Origin: Chryseobacterium foetidum | GTDB taxonomy: Bacteria > Bacteroidota > Bacteroidia > Flavobacteriales > Weeksellaceae | NCBI RefSeq assembly: GCF_025457425.1 | Contig: NZ_JAMXIA010000001.1 | Coordinates: 3,348,001-3,412,000 of the forward strand | Reading direction: 5' to 3' | Length of the DNA: 64,000 bases | Program-made: the position numbers and the translations under genes | Shown: positions 8,705 to 18,707 of the stretch, piece after piece | Numbering within the stretch: the stretch's first letter is position 1 | Layout of the letters: every line of letters starts with the position of its first letter | Notes under the pieces: generated by a model | Database searches by the model: none | What the model saw: the letters and a program-made list of their open reading frames with translations, nothing else | What the model was told of the DNA's origin: nothing

Positions 8705-11506
8705 TTACTTCACGGAAATCTCATCCACAAAAATATAAGCTTCACCACCTGCACCCTGATGCCATTGCGGAAGTTTTCCAAAATGATAAGCTTTTACTTT
8801 CAGATAACGGGCTTCGGTAGGAAGAATTTCAGTTGAAAAATCTTTTACCTGAATGGTCTCGTCTCTGGCGTCGATGTTATTTTCCAGTGTTTTCAATAAA
8901 ATGAAAGTTTTCCCATCCATTGAAGCGTAATATTCTACTTTTTTTGGCATTAAAATCCACGCACGGCTGTCCTGAAGGTAGGTTGAAGAGATCTGTCTCA
9001 TCTGCTGCGGAGATTTAAAATCAATAATTGCTTCCACGGTTTGTCCCTGATAGCCTTGCCATTCGCCTTTTCTCCAGTTCACATCACCGTTGATTCCATC
9101 GATGATTGCCAGTTTCCCACCTGCTGTGTATTGCGGATTTGCCGTTGCATTAATCGTCACATCCCAATGATTTGGTCTTTTATTGAATTGAGCAGTTGTA
9201 ATTCCGCTTTTTTCACCGTTTCTCTCGCAGTAAGCTGAAACCTGCGTTGTTTTGTTAATCGTTAACGGACCTTTGTAAACTTTAAATGATTTTTTTGCGT
9301 TTTTGTCGTCTTCATCCAAAGTCATGTAGTATACTTTATCCTTTTCGTTAAGTGCGGTAATTTCTACCTTCGAAGTAACATCAAAAAGCCTGTCTGCAGC
9401 GATAACAGGAGAAGCAGTTTGTTCTTTATATTTTAATTCCTTAGCAACCTGTACATTTTCAAAACCAAGTTTTTTAAGTTCACTTTTAGGAGTGTTTTTG
9501 GTAATGATTTTCGTCGTTCCGTCTTCCAGATGAAGTTTAATTTCATCAAAATATGGCGTTACCGTTTCCCATTCAGGTTTTCCCGGAGTAACAGAATAAA
9601 TTCCCATTGAACTTAAAATATACCACGCACTCATCTGTCCGCAATCTTCGTTTCCAATCAAGCCATCCGGAGCATTTTTATAGAAATTATCGAGAATATA
9701 TTTGATCTTTTCTTCCGTTTTTTGAGGTTTGTCAACTAAATTATAGAGATAAGCAATGTGATGACTCGGCTCATTTCCCTGAGCGTATTGTCCCATCAAA
9801 CCTGTTATATCCACCTGTTCTCTTCCCGTTGTTTTGTCTGGAGCTGAGAAAATAGCGTCGATGAACTGTTCAAATTTTTCTTTTCCGCCATGCGCCTGAA
9901 TTAATCCCGGAATGTCTTGTGGCACAAAGTAGGAATAATGCCATGAATTTCCTTCTGTATAATTATTATTAACTTCTCTCGGATCGAACGGCTCATACCA
10001 GTTTCCGTTCTTTCTCGCCTGCATAAAACCGTTCTTTGGATTGTAAAGGTTTTTCCAGTTTTGAGAACGTTTCATAAAGTAGGCGTAATCTTCTTTTTTA
10101 TTTAAAATTTTCGCCATTTGAGCGATACACCAGTCGTCATAAGCGTATTCGAGAGTTTTTGAAACACTTTCGTGCTCATCATCAATACTGATGTAATTTT
10201 TGTTCTTGTAAGCATCAAGCCCGAAAATATCAAGCATTGCAGAATTTTTGGAAGCCTCGTAGGCTTTTTCATAGTCAAAACCGGTAATTCCTTTTGCCAT
10301 CGCATCAGCGATTACAGAAACTCCGTGATAACCGATCATGCATTCTGTTTCATTGGAAGCCAGTTCCCATACAGGAATTTTTCCACCCTGTTCACGCTGT
10401 TTGATGAAAGTATTCACGAAATCTGCCGTTCTTTTTCTGTCGATAAGAGTCATCAAAGGATGTGCTCCTCTGAAAGTATCCCAAAGTGAAAAGACGGTGT
10501 AGAAATCAAAATCTTTGGCATAATAAAACTTATTGTCTCTGCCACGGTATATTCCGTCAACATCCATATTGATATTGGGCTGTGTGAAAACGTGATACAT
10601 TGCGGTGTAGAAAACGGTGAGTTTATTTTTATCGTCAGATTTTACTTCAATTTTCGAAAGTTCTTTGTTCCATGCAGTTTCCGCTTCTTTTTTTACGTCA
10701 TCGAAATTATCAGACTTGCCTTCGGTTAGGAAATTTTTGGCAGCTCCGTCGTAATCTGTTGGTGAAAGTGCAACTTTTACATTAATTTTTTCTCCCTTTT
10801 TCACATTAGTACTAAACGCTAAAGCGAGCTGAGTTCCTGAATACAAATTGCTTTCCTGAGTTCCGTTAGCGAGGGTTTTTGAAATCTTCATCGGTTTTGA
10901 AAACTCAATTCTGGCGTACACAAACTGATTGGTCGCCCAGGCTTCACTTCTTCTTAAAACTTCGATGGTTTTAGCATCAATAATTCTTACTTCGCCCTGT
11001 AAAAGTTTGTCGCGATGGTTTAAATCTAAAACTATATTTGCAACTCCGGCATTATTGAATTTATATTCATGATAACCGACTCTTTTTGTTGTCGTTAAAC
11101 GAACGTCGATGTTGTGTTTGTCTAATTTAACGGAATAAAAACCTGCTGTCGCCTTTTCGTTTTTATGAGAAAATTTGGAAGAATATTCCTTAGAGCTGAA
11201 ACTGGCTTTTCCCATCGTCGGCATCAGCATAATATCTCCGTAATCTGAAACTCCTGTTCCGTTCAAATGCGTATGTGAAAATCCGTAAATCACTGAATCT
11301 GAATAATGATATCCGCTGCAGCCGTCCCAGCTTCCGTCAATTCTGGTGTCCGGAGAAAGCTGAACCATCCCGAAAGGTACAGTGGCGCCGGGAAATGTGT
11401 GTCCGTGACCTCCCGTTCCGATGAAAGGATTAACGTATTGAGAATAGTTTTGAGAAAATAAATTATGACTAATCAATCCGATAAGGATAAAGATTATTTT
11501 TTTCAT
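8705..11506 (-). CDS. GH92 family glycoside hydrolase (putative alpha-mannosidase), secreted
   Basis: The start at 11506 gives a clean signal peptide (MKKIIFILIGLISHNLFSQ), while the frame extends further upstream without one. The mature N-terminus carries the GH92 hallmark FIGTGGHGHTFPGA with VPFGMVQLSPDTR. The catalytic (alpha/alpha)6 domain spans roughly 250-720 and includes NEDCGQMSAW near 650, the conserved segment around the catalytic acid/base. The last 200 residues look like a chitobiase-C-like beta domain plus an F5/8-type C carbohydrate-binding domain. GH92 enzymes are calcium-dependent exo-alpha-mannosidases acting on N-glycans or yeast mannan. The linkage preference is not readable here. 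It stands alone, without susCD neighbours. Confidence 0.92.
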   Translation of the reverse strand: MKKIIFILIGLISHNLFSQNYSQYVNPFIGTGGHGHTFPGATVPFGMVQLSPDTRIDGSWDGCSGYHYSDSVIYGFSHTHLNGTGVSDYGDIMLMPTMGKASFSSKEYSSKFSHKNEKATAGFYSVKLDKHNIDVRLTTTKRVGYHEYKFNNAGVANIVLDLNHRDKLLQGEVRIIDAKTIEVLRRSEAWATNQFVYARIEFSKPMKISKTLANGTQESNLYSGTQLALAFSTNVKKGEKINVKVALSPTDYDGAAKNFLTEGKSDNFDDVKKEAETAWNKELSKIEVKSDDKNKLTVFYTAMYHVFTQPNINMDVDGIYRGRDNKFYYAKDFDFYTVFSLWDTFRGAHPLMTLIDRKRTADFVNTFIKQREQGGKIPVWELASNETECMIGYHGVSVIADAMAKGITGFDYEKAYEASKNSAMLDIFGLDAYKNKNYISIDDEHESVSKTLEYAYDDWCIAQMAKILNKKEDYAYFMKRSQNWKNLYNPKNGFMQARKNGNWYEPFDPREVNNNYTEGNSWHYSYFVPQDIPGLIQAHGGKEKFEQFIDAIFSAPDKTTGREQVDITGLMGQYAQGNEPSHHIAYLYNLVDKPQKTEEKIKYILDNFYKNAPDGLIGNEDCGQMSAWYILSSMGIYSVTPGKPEWETVTPYFDEIKLHLEDGTTKIITKNTPKSELKKLGFENVQVAKELKYKEQTASPVIAADRLFDVTSKVEITALNEKDKVYYMTLDEDDKNAKKSFKVYKGPLTINKTTQVSAYCERNGEKSGITTAQFNKRPNHWDVTINATANPQYTAGGKLAIIDGINGDVNWRKGEWQGYQGQTVEAIIDFKSPQQMRQISSTYLQDSRAWILMPKKVEYYASMDGKTFILLKTLENNIDARDETIQVKDFSTEILPTEARYLKVKAYHFGKLPQWHQGAGGEAYIFVDEISVK

Positions 11507-11631
11507 GGTGTTAAATTTAAATCGCCCTAAAATACACAAATTTTAGGTTCGCAAAAGAATTTATCTATGAGTCTGTTTATTGATTCTAAATAGCTAAAAT
11601 TTCCGTAAATTTGTGCTCAATTTATATTTTT

Positions 11632-12735
11632 ATGTTGACGAAAGAAAAGATTCAGGATTTCCTTAAAGAAATAGAAGTAGACGATTTGGTTTCCAACTTC
11701 CAATTGATGGGGAATGATGTATATATCGATATGACGGCGCACTCGCCGGCAATGCACGAAAAGAAAAAGCTTGAAGCAGCAATGAAACAAGCTTTCGCAA
11801 GTGAATTTGGAGAAGAAATTAATTTAAAACTAAAAATAGTTTCTCCCGAGCCTAGTGAAGTTCAGCTGAGTCAGATCAAAGGAAAACAAATCCCTGGAAT
11901 TCAAAATATTATTGCCATCGCATCCGGAAAAGGAGGTGTTGGTAAGTCTACCGTTGCTGCGAATCTTGCAGTAACTTTAGCAAAAATGGGTTTTAAAGTT
12001 GGAATCCTGGATGCCGATATTTACGGGCCGTCTGTTCCTACAATGTTTGACACAGAAGGCCAAAAGCCAGTTTCTGTTGATGTCAACGGGAAAAGCTTAA
12101 TGAAACCTATCGAAAATTACGGTGTGAAAATGCTTTCCATCGGATATTTTTCAGGAGCCAATCAGGCAGTGGTTTGGAGAGGGCCGATGGCTTCAAAAGC
12201 TTTGAACCAAATGATCAGAGATGCAGCCTGGGGTGAACTGGATTTCCTTTTAATCGATCTTCCTCCTGGAACGGGTGATATTCATTTATCTATTATTCAG
12301 GAAGTTCCGGTAACGGGAGCGGTGATTGTAAGTACGCCTCAACACGTTGCTTTAGCGGATGTGAGAAAAGGAATTGCCATGTTCAATATGGAAAGTATCA
12401 ACATTCCTGTGCTTGGACTGATAGAAAATATGGCTTATTTTACGCCGGAAGAATTACCTGACAATAAATATTATATCTTTGGAAACCAGGGAGCACAATA
12501 TCTGGCAGATGATTTAAATATTCCTGTGTTGGGAGAAATTCCTTTAATTCAGAGCATCAGAGAGGCGGGAGATGTGGGAAGACCTGCAGCACTTCAGGAA
12601 GACTCAAAGATTGCTGAGATTTATACGGAAACGGCAAGAAAAATGGTAGAGAGTCTGGTAGAAAGAAACAAATTTTTACCGCCTACAGAAGCCGTGAAAA
12701 TCACGACAATGGCAGGTTGCTCACCCAAAAAATAA
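11632..12735 (+). CDS. Mrp/NBP35-type Fe-S cluster carrier ATPase
   Basis: A P-loop ATPase of the Mrp (ApbC) family, thought to deliver iron-sulfur clusters to apoproteins in the cytosol. An N-terminal MIP18/DUF59-like domain covers about 1-80. The deviant Walker A GKGGVGKST lies at 99-107, with LIDLPPGTGD near 205. The CxxC found in many Mrp proteins is not visible at the usual place (ENMAYFTPEELPD instead). A lone cysteine sits in the C-terminal MAGCSPKK tail, so cluster binding may differ. I use the ATG at 11632 because the frame upstream begins only with TTG. A NifU-like gene follows 41 bases later. Confidence 0.9.
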   Translation: MLTKEKIQDFLKEIEVDDLVSNFQLMGNDVYIDMTAHSPAMHEKKKLEAAMKQAFASEFGEEINLKLKIVSPEPSEVQLSQIKGKQIPGIQNIIAIASGKGGVGKSTVAANLAVTLAKMGFKVGILDADIYGPSVPTMFDTEGQKPVSVDVNGKSLMKPIENYGVKMLSIGYFSGANQAVVWRGPMASKALNQMIRDAAWGELDFLLIDLPPGTGDIHLSIIQEVPVTGAVIVSTPQHVALADVRKGIAMFNMESINIPVLGLIENMAYFTPEELPDNKYYIFGNQGAQYLADDLNIPVLGEIPLIQSIREAGDVGRPAALQEDSKIAEIYTETARKMVESLVERNKFLPPTEAVKITTMAGCSPKK

Positions 12736-12776
12736 ATAATGATTTCAAATTAAATTTTGAAAAACCAAATTCAAAT

Positions 12777-13025
12777 ATGGAGACAAATATAGCACACGAA
12801 CAAACTGTAACCAAGGTAATGGAAGCTCTTGAAAGCATTCGTCCGTTTCTGAACAAAGATGGCGGCGATATCGAGCTTTTGGATGTGAAAGACAATACTG
12901 TTTTTGTAAAACTTTTAGGAAACTGTTCAGGTTGCTCTCTTAATTTCTCAACATTGAAGTTAGGGGTAGAAAATACCATCAAACAGCACGCTCCCGAAAT
13001 TGAAAAGGTAGTAAATGTAGAGTAA
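12777..13025 (+). CDS. NifU-like C-terminal domain protein (Fe-S scaffold)
   Basis: The 82-residue protein is a stand-alone NifU C-terminal domain with the ligand motif GNCSGCSL (CxxC) near residue 55 and the usual IRPFLNKDGGDIELL start. Such proteins hold a transient [4Fe-4S] cluster. It lies directly downstream of the Mrp-type carrier and before a terminator, so the pair is probably one operon for cluster assembly or transfer. The frame is open further upstream, but the METNIAHEQ start matches the domain. Confidence 0.88.
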   Translation: METNIAHEQTVTKVMEALESIRPFLNKDGGDIELLDVKDNTVFVKLLGNCSGCSLNFSTLKLGVENTIKQHAPEIEKVVNVE

Positions 13026-13048
13026 AAAATACGACGATATATTTTTTG

Positions 13049-13080
13049 AAGACAGACTTTTTGGGTCTGTCTTTTTTTGC
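13049..13080 (+). terminator. Intrinsic terminator after the Mrp/NifU operon
   Basis: A 9-bp stem (AAGACAGAC at 13049-13057 with GTCTGTCTT at 13065-13073) is followed by a run of T. Confidence 0.88.
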
Positions 13081-13181
13081 TTTAAATATGTAGGATAGGA
13101 AACCTTGACAAGGATAATCTTCATGCAGCTGATAAGGTTGACAAGGTTTTTCAGAATAGAATTGCTTCAAATATCAATAGG

Positions 13182-13199
13182 AACGGGCTTTAGCCCGTT
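13182..13199. repeat. Short palindromic intergenic repeat
   Basis: AACGGGCTTTAGCCCGTT is a perfect palindrome followed by T-rich sequence. This GGGCTTTAGCCC type is a familiar dispersed element in Flavobacteriia. It lies between convergent transcription units and could also act as a weak terminator. Confidence 0.6.
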
Positions 13200-13236
13200 T
13201 TTCTAAGTTGTAGATTTAAATGGCTTTAGCCAAAAT

Positions 13237-13770
13237 TTATTTTTTAGAAATAATGTATAATTCAATATCAGAAAGATTTTCATGAAATTTTTCAAGCCGG
13301 TGATTGTCATCCACTTCTATTAATTTCACATTATTCAGAGGCTTTTTAAATAGCCAGTTCTGATTTAAAATCGCATCCTTTTTAGTCGCAATGATCAAAG
13401 CATTTTCCGGATCATCAAATTTTTGTAATTGTGGAATCAATGTTTCAGGAAATTCAAAATCTGCAATTCGTTCATCAATATTCAAAAGCGGACTGCTTAA
13501 AATTAAAATTGAATTTTTACCTTTCTGGGATCTTCTTTCACGAAGTTGATAGGCAAAGTTGGCTCCGGTAGAATCTCCCACCAAAACTGGATTTTCAATA
13601 TCTTCCAGTTTCAATTCTGCCTGATCGAGAAGTTCGGAAATAATGCTGTCGTTTTTCCATTCAACAAAATCGTAATTGAATTGGTCTTTGAAATAATCTT
13701 TTAAATTGATAAATTTTCTGGAGTGCTGGTCTGAGCCGAGACCGTGGATGTAGAGGAGGGTGGGTTTCAC
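13237..13770 (-). CDS. Small alpha/beta-hydrolase fold protein (YqiA/RBBP9-like esterase)
   Basis: This 177-residue protein starts with the typical YIHGLGSDQHSRK strand and oxyanion region. The nucleophile elbow is GDSTGA near residue 67, and a late histidine appears in DDNHRLEKF near 158. That makes a complete Ser-Asp-His-type set in a minimal hydrolase without a lid. Family members are small cytosolic esterases of unknown natural substrate. It is a single gene, followed by about 620 bases with no gene upstream. Confidence 0.75.
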   Translation of the reverse strand: MKPTLLYIHGLGSDQHSRKFINLKDYFKDQFNYDFVEWKNDSIISELLDQAELKLEDIENPVLVGDSTGANFAYQLRERRSQKGKNSILILSSPLLNIDERIADFEFPETLIPQLQKFDDPENALIIATKKDAILNQNWLFKKPLNNVKLIEVDDNHRLEKFHENLSDIELYIISKK

Positions 13771-14338
13771 TGGATGTTATTATTTTAATTTAGATTTATT
13801 ATTTATTTAATCTATTACAAAAATCAGCATTCACTTTGTCATTCCGTAGGAATCTAAACTGCTTCATTTTTACTGTGTTGAGATTCCTACGGAATGACAA
13901 ACGAACTTTTAAAATTTAATTGTAGCCTATTATTTACATTTATAATTAGGTGTAAAGTACAATTTTTAGTTTTAAAACGAAAAAAAACAAATATTTAATT
14001 TTAAAATTTTACTTAAAGATAATTTGCGCCAAAAACTTTGTCAAGATTTTTCTTTTTTGCTTACTTTTCACTTTCACCTGATAAATTTTCGGTTTTTCTC
14101 ACCTGCTTTTCCAGGATCTATTTCAATCTCAAAAATGATCCTGATAATTTTTTCGGCTAAGAAAAAATGGAGTGTTTAATTTTTTATAATAGAATTTTAC
14201 TTTTTTATGAGCATAAAGCGATCATAAAGCGATCATAGAGCGATGATAGAGACGTAAATGGGGTAAAATCTTTTAAAATTTGAGAACTGTTTAATTTATT
14301 TTGAGAGCTAAAATGATTTTATTTTTTTAAACCAAACA
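13771..14338. other. Non-coding gap between two minus-strand genes
   Basis: I see no gene here. The stretch holds a 21-bp inverted repeat (separate entry), AT-rich sequence, and three or four imperfect tandem copies of an 11-base unit (cataaagcgat) at about 14212-14248. The latter could be a small simple-sequence expansion. Confidence 0.5.
13835..13901. repeat. 21-bp inverted repeat of the dispersed CATTCCGTAGGAATCT type
   Basis: Perfect 21-base arms (13835-13855 and 13881-13901) face each other across 25 bases. The arms contain CATTCCGTAGGAATCT and its complement. They form a strong hairpin in either strand and look like a dispersed intergenic element rather than a terminator, as no T-run follows. 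Confidence 0.75.
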
Positions 14339-14339
14339 A

Positions 14340-14366
14340 GAAGCCCCGAGAAAATCCCGAGGCTTC
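14340..14366 (-). terminator. Intrinsic terminator of the T9SS-secreted protein gene
   Basis: A hairpin with GAAGCC / GGCTTC at its base and two internal mismatches lies just beyond the stop of the minus-strand gene. T-rich sequence follows on that strand. Confidence 0.7.
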
Positions 14367-14390
14367 AAAAGTAAATTATTTAGTAAAAAA

Positions 14391-17300
14391 TTATTTCACG
14401 ATGAATCTCTTCACTTCGCCTTCTGAAGTTTTAAGTAAGTAAACTCCGGTGTTGAGCCTTGAAGTGTCGATGGTTAAGGCAGATTTTTCTTTTCCAAGAA
14501 GTTTTCCGCTCATGTCGTACAATTCGTAACCCTGAGCTCTGTTGAAGTATAAGGTATTTCCTTTGTTCACAGGGTTCGGGAAGATGTTGAATGTTGCTTT
14601 TTCAGTTTTTACTTCGCCTGTAGATAGAGTAGGATAAAGGTTAACTTCATACATCGACAGTGTTCCGCTGATCTCGTTGGCAACGATGACGTAAGCCTTT
14701 CCGTTGTTCATATTGGCAGCAGGAATGAAAGTAATTCCTTCCGGACCGTTGTCACCACCAAATGCAGACGTTGATCTTGAATGTTTGTAATCTGTAAATG
14801 TTACATTGTTTGGATCTGTTACATTATAAACCATCACACCTCCGGTTCTTTCCAAAGTGATGAATGCGAAAGTCTGACCGTTGATGGTTCCCAATGTTAC
14901 GCCTTCCGGTTCAGGACCTTTTGCACGGCTACGGGTTTTTGCTCCGTTGGCTTCATTATCAGCATTGAAAATCAATGGGTGATTGGCTGCAACGTGTCTT
15001 TCAAACTGATCTCCGCTGTCGAAAACCAATTGCTTTGTATCTGCATTGAAAATTGAGAATGATCTCGCTCCCAAAGCATGGATTTCTTCAAAATCTGCGT
15101 CTCCATCAGTATTTCCGTTCACATTGGTCACTCTGAATCTTCCTAAATTATGAGAAGCCTTTAAAATAGAAGCATTCGGGAAAATAGTTGAATCTAAAGT
15201 ATAACCGTTAGCTCCAACTGTTGTTCTTTCGCTGAAACCTCCCAAATCTTTTTCGTCACCTTCATTGGCTGTAACCAGATAATTCGTGTTTCCGATTTTA
15301 TATGAAGCCATTGCATCTGGGTTGTAGTAAGCTTTTACAGGCCAGTTGGCAATTAAAACTTCTCCGTTATTGTCTGATGCGTCGAAGCCGTTTCCTGGAA
15401 GACTCATGTCTTTTTTACCTAATCCCCAAATTCCGGTTAAAGCTTTTGTCATTAAATTAACTTCAATAATCGCATTGTTTTCCTGACACGATACCCAAGC
15501 TTTCTGGCTATCCGGACTGATTGCAATATATTCAGGTTCTAAATCCTGAGCTAAAGTGCTGGTAGATTTTACTTTTCGTCCTCCGGTTGCTGCTAAAGTA
15601 GCTTCCTGTCCGTTAAACTGGGTAAATCCAAGAGTCGTTACGTTAGCTTGCGTTAAAGCCTGAATTCCTGCAACTGTTAAAGTCGGAACATCAATAATAC
15701 TGATCGAACCTTCAGGATCTACCGTGTATGCATCATTCGGTTCGCCTTCGTTTGCGGTCATCACTTTTGTTCCGTCTGGGGTGAACGTGATCATATCGGG
15801 TAAAACTCCAACGTTAAGCTGTTTCAAAAAGACACCATTGATGTCGAAAAATACAACCGAACCATTTCCCTGAGGATTTGTTCCGTTGGGAGAGGCAACT
15901 GCAATAATTCCGTTCTTTACAGCGATGCTGGTAATTCCACCGTAAGGAGCCATGTTGACAGTCTGGATAACCGTTGGCGTGGTCGGATTTGAAAAATTAA
16001 TGATGTCAAAAACATCCGTTAAAGAACTGATGGTAAACAGCCTTTGTGTCGCCGCGTCGTGAACTACGATTTCTGTCGAACTTGTACTGTTTCCTGATGG
16101 ATCAAAACTTCCGATATAATTTAACTGAATTTGGTTCGATGCCACCGGCGCCGCTTTGTCATTGTCGATAATATAAACAGTAGAATTGGCATCTCCAGTA
16201 ATCGTTGCACCGACAGGATTTTCAAGTCCGACAACAAAATATTCTGCCTGCTGTTCTTCCAAAGTATCATCGATGATCGGAATGTTTACCGTAACGCTCG
16301 TCGTAGAAGGCGTAATGTTAATCGTTTGATTCGCCAAAGTAAAATCACTGCTGTTTGCGGTGTTGAAAGATGCTGGTTTTACCACCAAATTTACAGTCGC
16401 ATTGGAAGGATTGGTAACATTGATTTTAAATGCTAAAGTTCCTGCATTTTCATTGACCTTAATTAAGTTTTTCTCCAAAGCAATGCTTGTTCCAGCAGTT
16501 GTGAAAGTACTTGAAGTACTCGCAGTTACTGCGTTGTCACTTGTATCTTCAACTAAGTTTGGTTTTAAAGCCAAATAATAAGCCTGATTCGGAACCAAAC
16601 CAGCGGTTGGAATTACCGTGATTGTATTGTTCGCAAACGTTGTAGTAAAAGGAACCACGGTTCCGGTTGCGTTATTTAATCTCAATTCAACCAAATTCTG
16701 AGCACTGGCAGCAGTAATTGCAGAATTGTCGATTAATCTTACGTTTTCGTTGAACGTGATTGTAGGATTTACCGTTGTGGAAGCGTTATTTACATTGTTT
16801 GCAGGCAAATAAGCAACGGTTGGTGGAGTAGTATCAACACCTCCGGCTGGAGTTGCATCTACCGTGAAATTATCAAATCTGTTGTTTCCAACAGCACCTC
16901 CGCCACCTTGTGCGAATTCTACTTTTAGTTTGAAATTAGGATTATTTGCAACTCCCGCAACTGCAGAAAAATCAAATGTGATCAACTGCGGATTGGCATC
17001 CTGTGAAGTGACCGTCTGATAAGGAACAAAAGTAGTTCCGTCTAAAGAGTAAAACCAGTTCTGATTTCCTGCTCCCGATCCCGAACGTCTTGTTGTAAAT
17101 TTTACGACAACATTGTTATAACCTGTTGTAGGCAAAAGAAACTGTACATTTCCGTTGATTGGATAATTATATCTTAAATGTGTTCCGGAAGCGTCTCCGT
17201 TTCTGGCGTTTAAATTCTCAATATTGAAATTTTGGTTGACACCATTTGCAAAATCAATAAAAGTATCTGTGCTTCCTGTTCCTGTAGAAACTGCTGTAAT

Positions 17301-17459
17301 GGAGCCATTCAGTAGCGTTGTAGTGGGAGTGGTGAGTGCTGCAACGGATGTACTGTTATTAAAATTCCAGTAGTGAACCAGAGTGCTCTGTCCTGAAACT
17401 GAACCGTAAAATAATGTGGCAATCGGCAGTAAGCCTCTCAAAAGGTATTTGTTCTTCAT
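14391..17459 (-). CDS. Choice-of-anchor I family secreted protein with T9SS sorting tail
   Basis: The 1022-residue protein starts with a signal peptide ending in SVSGQ. In order I see a jelly-roll-like N-terminal module (about 25-205), an Ig-like SbsA type domain (PPTVAYLPANNV, about 210-320), a Calx-beta-like domain (about 325-430) and a long beta-propeller choice-of-anchor I region (about 445-930, with TPDGTKVMTANEGEPND and PEPEGVT). A type IX secretion C-terminal domain ends it (FNIFPNPVNKGNTLYF to the VKRFIVK end). The protein should cross the outer membrane by T9SS and be released or anchored. Its activity is unknown; related propellers are sometimes annotated as phytase or esterase-like. 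Monocistronic, with its own terminator. Confidence 0.88.
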   Translation of the reverse strand: MKNKYLLRGLLPIATLFYGSVSGQSTLVHYWNFNNSTSVAALTTPTTTLLNGSITAVSTGTGSTDTFIDFANGVNQNFNIENLNARNGDASGTHLRYNYPINGNVQFLLPTTGYNNVVVKFTTRRSGSGAGNQNWFYSLDGTTFVPYQTVTSQDANPQLITFDFSAVAGVANNPNFKLKVEFAQGGGGAVGNNRFDNFTVDATPAGGVDTTPPTVAYLPANNVNNASTTVNPTITFNENVRLIDNSAITAASAQNLVELRLNNATGTVVPFTTTFANNTITVIPTAGLVPNQAYYLALKPNLVEDTSDNAVTASTSSTFTTAGTSIALEKNLIKVNENAGTLAFKINVTNPSNATVNLVVKPASFNTANSSDFTLANQTINITPSTTSVTVNIPIIDDTLEEQQAEYFVVGLENPVGATITGDANSTVYIIDNDKAAPVASNQIQLNYIGSFDPSGNSTSSTEIVVHDAATQRLFTISSLTDVFDIINFSNPTTPTVIQTVNMAPYGGITSIAVKNGIIAVASPNGTNPQGNGSVVFFDINGVFLKQLNVGVLPDMITFTPDGTKVMTANEGEPNDAYTVDPEGSISIIDVPTLTVAGIQALTQANVTTLGFTQFNGQEATLAATGGRKVKSTSTLAQDLEPEYIAISPDSQKAWVSCQENNAIIEVNLMTKALTGIWGLGKKDMSLPGNGFDASDNNGEVLIANWPVKAYYNPDAMASYKIGNTNYLVTANEGDEKDLGGFSERTTVGANGYTLDSTIFPNASILKASHNLGRFRVTNVNGNTDGDADFEEIHALGARSFSIFNADTKQLVFDSGDQFERHVAANHPLIFNADNEANGAKTRSRAKGPEPEGVTLGTINGQTFAFITLERTGGVMVYNVTDPNNVTFTDYKHSRSTSAFGGDNGPEGITFIPAANMNNGKAYVIVANEISGTLSMYEVNLYPTLSTGEVKTEKATFNIFPNPVNKGNTLYFNRAQGYELYDMSGKLLGKEKSALTIDTSRLNTGVYLLKTSEGEVKRFIVK

Positions 17460-17749
17460 TTTTACAATTTATTATTTGTGCAAAAATGAACGTTGTAGGT
17501 TGTGAGGGTTTTACGAGAAGGTTATGGAATGGTTAAATGTTTGTGTTAAAAAGTAGGTAGTTTTAAATTATTGTTAAAGTTTGCAGCAATATTTGGGGAG
17601 TTTTTGTGCTTTATGAAGTGCTGTCAAAATAGGACTGTAAATTTTAAAAAATCCTTTTAAAAAAAAAGTTTTTTTAAGTCGAAATGCAAATAAGGCTATC
17701 TATTGTAGTTTCAACCCGACATCTAAGAAGTGCATTGCTCTGCGGTTTT

Positions 17750-18562
17750 TTATTTAAATCCAAACAAGGCTGTTTCCTTAAAATTTATAATATTTTTCTT
17801 TCGTAAGATTTCTGTGTATGCGTCAATTCTTGTTGCTATAAGCATATTTCGATTTGATTTTGACCACTCATTCATTATTCCAATTAATTTTGGGTTGTTA
17901 TCTAAATTAAATGGGTCAACGTACCAGAGTCCACATCCACTAATTCCAAATAAATCAGGACCGTAACTTAATGATTCTGATTTCAGATTTGGAGTATTTT
18001 TCCTGTCGTATTCAACAATTAAGTTCAAGTATTCGTTCCTATTGTGTTTTTTGTATTCATTTTTCGTAGCACATTTAGTAAAATTGAAAAATGGTGTGGA
18101 ATGAAATGAATTTTTACTCATTGATTTTTTTGACCAAGAAGTTGGATATCCAAAAATAATATATGTAAGTAAATTTATTGGAGGATGATTTAATTCAATA
18201 TCATCACATTCTAAAAATGTATACTCATTTTGCAGCTCTTTCACTGAAATTTCATCTAAAATGAGAATTCCTAAGTCTAATTCATCAAATTCTCTTAAAC
18301 CTTTAGGACTATTTCTAATAATTTCTCCACCTGGCTTAAACAATATATTACCTTCTTTTAGAGGAATAAATAAGTCGTTAAAATCGTCAAGCACATGAGC
18401 AGCAGAAAATAAAAAATATTTAGATTCTATTTTTACAAAAACTCCTGTACCATGTTGTTTATAATTACTTAAGTTTTTTAATAATGTGCAAGTATATTTA
18501 TCAATTTCTCGAATTGAATTAATTTGTTTTTGAACAATTTTTCTTATACTTATGTTTGTCAT
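17750..18562 (-). CDS. Trypsin-like serine protease domain protein
   Basis: The 270-residue protein has no signal peptide. A chymotrypsin-fold triad can be proposed: histidine in FSAAHVLDD near residue 54, aspartate in FDELDLGILIL near 98, and serine in FGISGCGLW near 207, where GISGCG resembles the usual GxSGGG/GDSGG box. It would be a cytosolic trypsin-like peptidase, a type found both in housekeeping roles and next to bacterial conflict genes. No partner gene is adjacent, so the role stays open. The gene is more AT-rich than its neighbours. Confidence 0.6.
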   Translation of the reverse strand: MTNISIRKIVQKQINSIREIDKYTCTLLKNLSNYKQHGTGVFVKIESKYFLFSAAHVLDDFNDLFIPLKEGNILFKPGGEIIRNSPKGLREFDELDLGILILDEISVKELQNEYTFLECDDIELNHPPINLLTYIIFGYPTSWSKKSMSKNSFHSTPFFNFTKCATKNEYKKHNRNEYLNLIVEYDRKNTPNLKSESLSYGPDLFGISGCGLWYVDPFNLDNNPKLIGIMNEWSKSNRNMLIATRIDAYTEILRKKNIINFKETALFGFK

Positions 18563-18707
18563 AATTTACATATAACATTTAAAGTTACGCATTGTCGAAA
18601 TGTCAATCATATCTACGGCTTAAATCTAATTTGAAAATTACTTTAAGTGTTTGATTTTAAATGAATTTAAATTGACGGGATTAATTGTTGTTAATTTTTA
18701 AAAAAAA

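Noticed and set aside
11539-11610. Longer N-termini for the GH92 and Mrp genes
   Set aside because: The GH92 extension would precede and destroy a clean signal peptide, and the Mrp extension begins with TTG without a ribosome site. Internal ATGs fit better.
14211-14250. Short tandem repeat of an 11-base unit as a CRISPR or iteron array
   Set aside because: The units are imperfect, only three to four in number, have no spacers and lie near no replication or cas gene.
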